This document shows, one piece after another, positions 57,001-64,000 of a stretch of 64,000 bases of DNA. The notes beneath the pieces are model-generated. The model was not told where the DNA came from. It searched no databases and saw only the letters and a list, made by a program, of their open reading frames with translations. Source of the DNA: Sphaerolaimus hirsutus (taxonomy: Eukaryota; Nematoda; Chromadorea; Monhysterida; Sphaerolaimidae); the NCBI GenBank assembly GCA_964036195.1, contig OZ038457.1, positions 12,179,147-12,243,146 on the forward strand, read 5' to 3'. Made by a program: the position numbers and the translations under genes. Every line of letters begins with the position of its first letter. Position 1 is the first letter of the stretch.

Positions 57001-60000
57001 GAACCCCCCGCCCCAAAAAAAAAAAAACAACGACAAGTTATCTTGTCGTCAGAATTAGGGTTGAAAAAAACGGGTTTTTTAACGCCATGTTTTTTCTAAA
57101 CGTTTTTTAAAAAACTACAACGTTTTTTAAAGCTCCCATATATGTTCCTGGGTCAACATATATAGGTATATCAGACAAGTGACAATACTCTGTGATGTTA
57201 TACATGACCATATATTGGCTGTGGAGCCATGGGATAGCATTATAAGTGGTGATTTGTGTCAAAAATGTCCATTTTTTGTCAACATGTTCATATATCGCCT
57301 TATAGTCGAATGTTCGTGACTTCAAGTGAAGTTTGGCACAGAATACTGATCAATCAAGGTTATAAAAGGAGGTTGTTACTTTGGGGGTGATGTTACACAC
57401 TGTGGAGGTACATGGAAGCACATTACCTGAATATTATATACTACAGCAACATATGACGGCTTATTTACCCATGGTAGACATAGAAATGGATGCTTTGATA
57501 CTAAAAATGCCACAAAAAAAACAATGAAAACAACCACCAATGTCAATTGATGTGTGAAATTGCGCGCTTGCGCGCAAAAATTTTGCAAAATACCTAGTGC
57601 TTAGTACTAAAAATTTCGGTCGATTTTTAAAATATAAAAAAACGTTTCGGACCTCGTGTTGTTTTTTTAAAAACAACGTTTAAAAAAATAAATAAAATGT
57701 TTAAAAAAACATCGGCCAACCCTAGTCAGAATCTATCCACGCGGGGCCATTTTTGAGAAATTTGTACCAAATTTACGCTCAAAATCGCTAATTTTCATAC
57801 CCTTTTTCACCTTTTCCTAGTTTTTCACCTTCAAAACCACTACTGTGAATTTTTACACTTCAAAAATCATTATTATTCGTGTGAATCATTTCATGTTTTC
57901 AATTATTTTCGGCTATATATGTGCTTGTATATCTATTTTTAGTATTTTTCACATATTTTTAGGCGATTTTTCCCTTCTACACCTTTAATAAAACCCGTTT
58001 TGAAAGTGTAGAATACTGCGAAACCGGACCGAAGGTATGCAGAAGAGTGCCGCTAGTTAAAAACAATCCTCAAATTTGCCGGTGATCCCAAGGCGCAGCG
58101 GTCTAATTAATCAGCGCAGCAAGCCCCGTCGCCGATCAAAATATTCACATATAGCGTGTGCAAGATACCTTGCGGCCATCCGTGCGAAAACTCCACAGCG
58201 AACTTCCACTCTGGGCGGGGACAAACGATAGTGCGCAAATTCATGCAGGTGTGTACGCAAAAACGGCACACCTCAATGGACATGCATACTTACACGCAGC
58301 ACATCCAAGAAGCACTAATGAAACGGTCAAACTTCTACAACGGCACATCAGTGTCTTCTTAAATGCGAATAAAATCGACAAAAAACTATGTGGAACCAAC
58401 TTTGTGACTCAGCGCGCCTCCTCCGACGGCTATCAAGTTGTTTTTGACAAATTCTGTCAGCAAATGTCTTTTCACACTGAACATGATATTCTGAAAGTCC
58501 ACGGAGCTGATGTAGCCCGTGCCTTTCGCATCGCATCTGCGAGTGACTGTATTTTTATAAAAGAAATTTTCACGCAAATTTTCTGTTCGTTAAAATAAAT
58601 GCAAAAGGAACAACAGAAAAAGCGACAAGCGCAGAATAATAACAAAATCGACCTTTTAAAAGCCTGAATTCCCAGTTCATCATAGAAATCATGAAGCAAC
58701 TGGCAAAACTCGAAATATGTTATATCTCTGTCCTTTTCGTTGCCAAAATATCTCTTTATCAATGAGCAATTAAAGTCAAAATCCATTTCCATGACGGGCT
58801 GCGTGTGTCTGATCAATCGCTCAAATTCTTCGTAATTCACGGAATCGCTGCCATTCACGTCGAACATTTCGAATGCGGTCAGGTACAGGGCGTCCGGGCT
58901 GCAACCGCACAAAAAATTTTTGCCACAGGAAATTATTTTTCATTCCATAGTATCTCCAGAATTTTACCCTTGCTAGGGTTCGATAGATAGCCAATCTCTC
59001 CTCCGAACGGATAGATAGCCAAAAAGATTTTTTTGGGGGGTGGTCGGAGGGGGGTTCGGAGGGTGGCAATGGTGATTTACCTCCAGACACCAAAATGCCT
59101 GTAAATAGTACGGTACCCAGCAACCAAGCCGATCATGATTATATAAAAAAAATTTTATGGTAATTTGGTAAATATAAAATTTTATATACCAATCGTTTTG
59201 AGGACCTCATGTCATTACACAAATAATTTTGAATTTGATGAATAAAAATCCCCCAAAAATATACAAAATACTAGATACTTTACTTGAAGCTTACTTCACC
59301 ATACCTGCAGAGGCAGGCTTCAAAGGCGGAAAACTCCTCAAATGATATCAAGCCATCCTTGGTGGTGTCAGCGGCGCCTGCCACGATCTTCACTGTTTCT
59401 TTGTTGAAGTTGGGCTCTTGGTACATGCCCAAATATCTGTAAGTGAAAAGTTGGTGTCAAATGAAAATTTTTCGCGCTGGTATGTCCAAAATCTAATTTC
59501 TTCACGATGCGTCTGTCAGTAGGTACGCTATGAAGTGGTAGATACCTTCGCTATGAATGCGCATCATTTTAACGAGGATATAAAAGAAACGGTTCCGAAT
59601 CCACTCTATTTTTAAGCGGAAAATCATCAATGTTTTCCGAATAATGACAAGATGCAGTAGTTCCACTTAGGAATGGCCAGAGTTTTTCAAGTGATTTTTG
59701 CTTCTTCCAAAGTTTATATAAAAATTTAAAGCATTTTTGTTTGAACGGCGGCAGAAAAATTCAGTAATTAGTCTACAGCTATTTTGCAATTCGTTGTGCA
59801 CAATCTCCCAATATTTTACATTGAAATTTATATTGGGGGTTCTTCACGGGTCACGCCAAATTGTCCCAAAAAATTTGTGTATTAAAAAAATGCTTAGTAT
59901 CCAAATACTTTACAAAACGGGAAAATCAGGCCGAACCCCTAACCCAATCTGTATACACCCCCGCCCAAAAACCCAAAACCCCAGCAAGCAATCCCTAATA

Positions 60001-60320
60001 TGAAACCAACTTTCTTACAAAATCATCGGCAGTCATATATTGACGGTCATCCTGCTTTGCGCTAGCATATCGTTCGAAAATCTGCCTAAGCGTGTCTGTG
60101 TTAGCCCGGGGGATCGCAGTGGGCGAGGCCAACTTGTAGTCGACACCTGCAGCCATACACGTAATCGGGGGGCACTGACATTTACACAAGTGATATTTTT
60201 AGCTTAAAATGGAGTGCACATCAACTGACCGGCACACTTGGCCGTACGGATCAATCCGCGTAATTTGTGCACGATCCCGAGTTGTTGGCGCTGCGGCGCG
60301 GCAGCACCTTCGGCGGCCAT
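51040..60320 (-). CDS. Aralar/citrin-type mitochondrial aspartate/glutamate carrier, 3' end missing
   Basis: Eleven exons, 5' to 3': 60320-60230, 60146-60011, 59436-59305, 58898-58653, 58536-58401, 55930-55784, 55464-55279, 54574-54463, 52043-51966, 51897-51665, 51342-51040. All joins are GT-AG and in phase and give 600 aa. The family exchanges matrix aspartate for cytosolic glutamate plus H+ across the inner membrane, stimulated by cytosolic Ca2+, as part of the malate-aspartate shuttle. Residues 1-~300 are the EF-hand region ([40 protein letters not shown]). The six-helix carrier follows from exon 8 ([20 protein letters not shown]), with signatures PVDLVK, PLEIVK and PADVIK in exons 8, 10 and 11. 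Exon 11 ends at VDCYRK, about 75 residues short of the family C-terminus, so helix 6 is not seen. The ATG at 60320 has a strong GCCGCC context. Confidence 0.95.
52300..53189. other. Aralar intron 8 sequence, no gene seen
   Basis: AT-rich intron DNA. The small open frames in both orientations at 52811-53144 match nothing. No repeat with clear ends was found before the element at 53190. Confidence 0.4.
53190..53630. mobile_element. hAT-type element, CAGGGACGTATCCAG ends
   Basis: Starts CAAGGACGTATCCAG and ends CTGGATACGTCCCTG. It is flanked by a perfect 8-bp duplication GATGAGTA (53182-53189 and 53631-53638). Subterminal G-run and C-run tracts (GGGGGGCTG, CAGCCCCCC) form the arms. A GGCGCC family fragment (53446-53527, ending CATTCCGTCACTA) is nested inside. 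It lies in Aralar intron 8. Confidence 0.88.
53720..54215. repeat. Foldback with GGTGCTCATCTAGC ends
   Basis: The left arm has GGTGCTCATCTAGC, GCTCACCTAGCC and CATCCCATCAAAGGAGTTCG. The right arm mirrors it with TTCTTTCAATGGGATG and GATGAGCACCGGGGCTAGG. The centre holds an inverted AACATAGCTC/GAGCTATGTT pair near 53965-54015. Confidence 0.7.
54624..55149. mobile_element. hAT-type element, CAGAGTTGTTAAAA family, in Aralar intron 7
   Basis: Starts CAGAGTTGTTAAAAGTACTG and ends GTTATAACAACTATG. A perfect 8-bp duplication, TACCCAAC, lies at 54616-54623 and 55150-55157. Internal AAACGTAAAA and ACGCGAGTA words match the copy at 2983. There is no transposase. Confidence 0.9.
55554..55731. repeat. 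MITE in Aralar intron 6, AAT flanks
   Basis: Ends GGCGACCAGAACACTAGCTG and CAATTAGTGTGTGGACCGCC. Inner arms share GACACATGTGTGTCAACTG and CAGTTGACACAAATGTGTC. AAT stands on both sides, a possible 3-bp duplication as in PIF/Harbinger elements. Confidence 0.72.
56183..56612. mobile_element. CTGTATTTCTTCTAAT-ended element in Aralar intron 5
   Basis: Ends TA-CTGTATTTCTTCTAATAG and TTCTATAAGAAGAAATACGG-TA, with arrays of GCCGTTCTATTGGAGG units. It is the same family as 16754 and 23986. Confidence 0.82.
57056..57724. mobile_element. hAT-type element, TAGGGTTGG family, in Aralar intron 5
   Basis: Starts TAGGGTTGAAAAAAACGG and ends CATCGGCCAACCCTA, with a perfect 8-bp duplication GTCAGAAT (57048-57055 and 57725-57732). 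The core is very close to 33732-34429 (TATATAGGTATATCAGACA, GCGCGCTTGCGCGCAAAAA). There is no transposase. Confidence 0.92.
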
Positions 60321-60609
60321 GGCGGCAGCTGGCACGGTGCCAATTGTACAGTCTCGGTGTAATAGCGTCTGCGGCGGGCAGTTGACCGCGTCGGTGGGGC
60401 CGTACGGCCACTCGCCGATGCAACACGCCCGCTTTAGTTGGTGCGACGCGGACTCAACGAACAACAAGCGCCAATTTTTTTCGCCAACCAGCCGACAGCC
60501 ACACAATTCGATAATAATATGGATCGGAGATACCACAGATGACAAATTGGCTGCTGGCCAAAAACAGCCGGCCACAAATTATTTCGAAATTGCTATAAAT
60601 GAAATAGGC

Positions 60610-60790
60610 TAAAAATAACCGAGAATATAGACGACATTAGGCATTATTTTATGAAAATTGGCAAAATAGAACTAATTTTAGCGATTTTAAGCACATTGAG
60701 CGCTTTCACTCTCGTGATCCACTTCCGTGATCACAATACGCATCAGATAACTTGGACGTAGGCCAATTTGTCATACGTGACCCGATCCAT
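60610..60790 (-). promoter_or_regulatory. Repeated gene-proximal module, copy C (inverted)
   Basis: On the - strand it reads GGATCGGGTCACGTATGAC, GGCCTACGTCCAAGTTATC, GCGTATTGTGATCACGG, GAGAGTGAAAGCGCTCAA and GTCTATATTCTCGG, matching copy A at 25261 in order. It lies upstream of the Aralar start codon (60320) and points toward it, as copy A points toward its gene. Confidence 0.45.
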
Positions 60791-60960
60791 ATGGATAGGT
60801 ACATCGGAATAGGATACGCACGTGATTAGCGCATTCGTGCTTAGGGTGCACGAGTACGGAAATACTGTAAGCAGGAGTTCGTCTATTTATTGGTTATACA
60901 GTACTATCCAAGACTAGTAAGTTGAAATAATCCAATCGAAAACGTCGAAATCCCTATTTG

Positions 60961-61170
60961 GATCGGGTCATTTATGTAAACATGGCCCACGTCCAAATTA
61001 CCGGTTGCGTATTGTACGAACGAGAGTGAAAGCACAAATTTTTTATCGAATTCGCCAACATTTGCTCCACTTTGTCAATTTTCACTTTACCAATCGCTTT
61101 TTTGTTTAAATACATGGTTATTTAGTTATTTTAAGCTATTTTTGATCTATTTTTATATTTATAGCGATTT
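60961..61170 (+). promoter_or_regulatory. Repeated gene-proximal module, copy B
   Basis: It reads GATCGGGTCATTTATG, GGCCCACGTCCAAATTACCG, GGTTGCGTATTGTACGAACG, AGAGTGAAAG and TTTATAGCGATTTCGAAAC. It precedes the start codon at 61553 in the same orientation and forms an inverted pair with copy C across the divergent Aralar promoter region. Confidence 0.45.
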
Positions 61171-61552
61171 CGAAACTGTTGGCCAACTGCCAAATCAAGT
61201 TGGCATAAGGCTCAAGTTGGCATAAGGCGTATCTCTGCCCTATTTGATGCTGAACAGCAAAAAATTACACCCATGAAAGGTAATTAGTAGCACTCAAATG
61301 ACGCATATAACGTCTTTGATGATCTCATGGCGCAGTAACTTGTGCGCGCTTTGATTCTGCGCAACAACAACAACTCAGTACCTATAAAAACGTTTAAATA
61401 AATGATCCGAAATTGTATCCAATTACTATGTCCCCATTTACGCATCTGCAAAAAATAAAATCGAAGCCGCTGGAGCGTGGGGTTCAGCGGGTTTCGGCTG
61501 GCGGTGGAGCTATTTGCAGTGCACCGTGAGCGCTGTAGCTTTGACCACGACA

Positions 61553-64000
61553 ATGGCGGCACTTAGGCGTCCAGGAATGTTGATCCGCTCCCCCATGCGT
61601 GCGCAGGTAATCTTTTTTTCAATCAATTTATATGGCTTTTAGTTGATATATATCCCCTCAGCGGCGATTTTCAAAGAAAGTAGGACTGATTTTGACTCCA
61701 GCGCTTTTCATTTAAAAATAGACATTTTTAAAATCGGGATCCTTAAAAAATCGATTTTTTGCAAAACCCTGACCTCCACCATAATAAACCCTTGTGACTG
61801 CATTCCTAGACAACCCTGGATGTGCAGTCTGCTTTGAAAACAATGGGAAACGCTGTGAAGAGGCAGCGGCGCTGCAGTGGCGACAGTGGAATCAGTGCGC
61901 AGTCGAGCAGCGATCAGGTGTGGCTAAATTTGATCAGAGTTGAATTTTGGAAGCTACCTACTGTTTATTGTACAGTGTTTAGCGCCTACTTTGCGCAGAA
62001 TCTTACCATAATTTGATAAATAAAATCTTGTGATAAATTTTATTATTAATTATTCCATAGTAAAAACGAACTATTATGAAAAACTGTCGGTTTATTATTC
62101 AGATGGGTTATGGTAGTTCTCCATACTAAGTATGATGTCCGCCGAGTATACTCATTTCCAACATCACTTTGCGCAGTCATGCATTGATGTGGAGGGCTCA
62201 TCGTCACCGGCAATATCCGTGTGCTCAATGTCGCCGCCGGCCACGCCGTCACCCGAACAGCTGGCAAAAAGACGCCTTTTGAATAGCTGTCAGCCCATTG
62301 TTAACAGCGCATTGAGGTGGGTGCCTCTTGCACCGGGGTATAGTTGAAGGGTGTGCTTCAAGTACCGATCTACAAATTTTTCAAATTTGAGTTAGGACCA
62401 TTTTTGGGGTCCCCATAAACATGCGCTTCAAAAAAATATATAATATGTGGGGGTGCGAAATTCAATTTTGAGATATTTGGGGTCGAAAAAAGCCAAAAAA
62501 ATCGCAAAATACGGTTTTTGAAATTTTAAAAGTACCGATCTACACACTTTTTTCAAAATTGTTTTTTTTAAATGTACCGATCTGCACATTATTTTTTGTG
62601 CTTCTAAAAGTACCGATGTCAGATCGGCGTTTCATTCAGCAAAAACTCATTTTGTGCTTTTTTATTATGGGTAAAAGTACCGATCTACAGCTGTCTGATT
62701 TTGTGCTTTAAAAAATACCGATCTACATGCTATTACCAATTTGTTCCTTTAAAATGTACTGTACTACAAAAATATAATTCACTAAATTTTATATAGCTAG
62801 TGTTATGTGTATAATCAATGATTATACCCATGCATGTGGATACCCAACAATATGGCCGAAATACCCATACCCAAAATTCCCATACCCAATACCCATGTAT
62901 GGGTATTTCATACTCCAAACTTTCAATTGCGATTATCTCAAAATCGATTTTTTGTAGATCGGTACTTTTAGAAGTAGGGTTGGCCGATGTTTTTTTAAAA
63001 CGTTTTTTATTAAAAAAACGTTGTTTTTTTTAAAAACATGACGTCCGAAATGTTTTTTTTTAAAACATCGGCCGAAATTTTTAGTACTAAGCACTAGGTA
63101 TTTTGCAAAATTTTTGCGCGCAAGCGCGCAATTTCACACACAAATTGACATTGGTGGTTGTTTTCATTGGTTTTGTGGCATTTTTAGTATCAAAGTATCC
63201 ATTTCTATGTGCTACCATAGGTTAATAAGCCGTCATATGTTGCTGGAGTATATAATATTGAGGTAGTGTGCTTCCATGTACCTCCACAGTGTGTAACTTC
63301 ACTCCCAAAGTAACAACCTCCTTTTATAACCTTGTTTGATCACCATTCCGTGCCAAACTTTACCTGAAGTCACGAACATTTGACTATAAGGCGATATACG
63401 AACAATATGTCGACAAAAATGGATATTTTTGACACAAATCACCACTTATAATGCTATCCCATGGCTCCACAGACATTATATGGTCTAATATAACATCACA
63501 GAGTATTGCCACTGTCTGATATACCTATATATGTTGACACAAAGTCATATCTGGGAGCTTTTAAAAAAAAACGTTTTTTTATAACGTTTTTTTTATAAAA
63601 ACAACGTTTTTTTTATAAAAACAACGTTTTTTTTTTAAAAAACAACGTTTTTTTTAAAAAAAACATCGAGTTTAAAAAAACGTTTTTTTCCAACCCTATT
63701 TAGAAGCAAACCCTTCAGTTACAGTATGAGATGAACACTTGAAAATAGCAATGAGAAAAACTAGAATAACGATAACAAAATTGATTATTTATGGGCATTC
63801 ACTGCATAAGTAGCTAAATGGGTTTCTTTTTTCAACGTGTTTATGCGTGTCTCAAAGTGGACCAACCCATTGCTCATGATTTTTTCGTGATTTCAAACAC
63901 TATGCGCGTGCAGTCTGGGCTGGCGCGATGCGTCCATATCACGCGAGAGCAGCGACTCCGGCGTGGGAAGCAGCGCCACCGCGAGCCCCGCCGGCGGCAG
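61553..64000 (+). CDS. Unrecognised Ser/Pro-rich protein, 5' part only
   Basis: Four exons fit one frame: 61553-61606, 61810-61917 (or from 61828, also in frame), 62177-62316, and 63914 to the window edge. They give ~129 residues. I do not recognise the family. Visible are an N-terminal RRPGMLIRSPMRAQ, a basic KRQRR cluster (35-39), several Ser-Pro/Thr-Pro sites (SMSPPATPSP), and two DSG motifs: GDSGISAQS (~42-50) and SSDSGVGSS (~113-121). The second fits the DSGxxS form of a beta-TrCP phosphodegron. This suggests a short-lived, multiply phosphorylated regulatory protein; that is inference. The ATG is the first in frame after GC-rich upstream DNA. Intron 3 (1.6 kb) is filled by two nested transposons. 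The gene is divergent from Aralar. Confidence 0.55.
61994..62150. repeat. GCCGAGTATA-ended repeat, uninterrupted copy
   Basis: It matches 28820-28943 plus 32577-32633 (AATAAAATCTTGTGATAAAT, GGGTTATGGTAG, CCATACTAAGTATGATG, CCGCCGAGTATA) without the 3.6-kb insertion. It lies in intron 2 of the gene at 61553. The left end is degraded. Confidence 0.7.
62346..63716. mobile_element. GAAGGGTGTGCTT-ended element with nested hAT
   Basis: Ends GAAGGGTGTGCTTCAAGTAC and TTTAGAAGCAAACCCTTC, flanked by AGTT on both sides (62342-62345 and 63717-63720). Internal TACCGATCTACA units and the CATACCCAATACCCATG tract match 40214-41287 in opposite orientation. It lacks the insertion found at 40437. The TAGGGTTGG element 62975-63698 is inserted in its right terminal repeat. 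Confidence 0.85.
62975..63698. mobile_element. hAT-type element, TAGGGTTGG family, reversed
   Basis: Starts TAGGGTTGGCCGATG and ends TTTTTTCCAACCCTA, with a perfect 8-bp duplication TTTAGAAG (62967-62974 and 63699-63706). It is opposite in orientation to the copies at 33732 and 57056, with the same core (CTCCACAGTGTGTAACTTCA, AGTCACGAACATTTGACTA). Confidence 0.92.

Overview
This window is animal nuclear DNA, not bacterial. It holds intron-rich genes with GC-rich exons in AT-rich, transposon-packed non-coding DNA, and one 200-base assembly gap. The cleanest taxonomic hint is a Cys-loop anion channel that closely resembles the nematode LGC-46/ACC (acetylcholine-gated chloride channel) group. 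An invertebrate is therefore near certain and a nematode is my best guess. No species can be named from the sequence alone.

Six protein genes can be assembled exon by exon from reading frame, splice sites and family similarity. They are: (1) an LGC-46/ACC-like ligand-gated chloride channel, + strand, 15502-21710; (2) a DGAT2-family acyltransferase, + strand, 25604-33181; (3) a small RGS-domain protein, + strand, 41489-42663, with a probable TATA-driven first coding exon at 34843; (4) a JIP1-type JNK-scaffold protein with SH3 and PTB domains, + strand, 44628-48069; (5) an Aralar/citrin mitochondrial aspartate/glutamate carrier, - strand, 60320-51040, whose last exon(s) are missing next to the gap; (6) the 5' part of an unrecognised Ser/Pro-rich protein, + strand, 61553 to the window edge. 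Genes 5 and 6 are divergent neighbours. The first 15 kb has no gene I can support.

Most of the remaining DNA is DNA transposons and foldback elements, many with target-site duplications (TSDs) readable here. There are hAT-type elements with 8-bp TSDs in four terminal-repeat families (TAGGGTTGG, CAGAGTTGTTAAAA, TAGTGATGG plus GGCGCC arrays, CAGGGACGTATCCAG). There are many short elements with CCGTATTTC ends and TA duplications, and a 4-bp-TSD family with GAAGGGTGTGC ends. A 2.2 kb element carries a broken PIF/Harbinger transposase. Several 0.4-1.2 kb foldbacks are also present. Nested insertions give relative ages, and in one case an occupied/empty site pair inside the window.

The genes do not form a pathway or operon. 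Channel, RGS and JIP1 products are typical of neurons and signalling; DGAT2 and Aralar are metabolic. Points worth checking are two introns that need one extra G to keep frame, the missing Aralar 3' end, a roughly 200-bp module repeated near three gene starts, and the TE nests. I found no convincing new multi-gene system.
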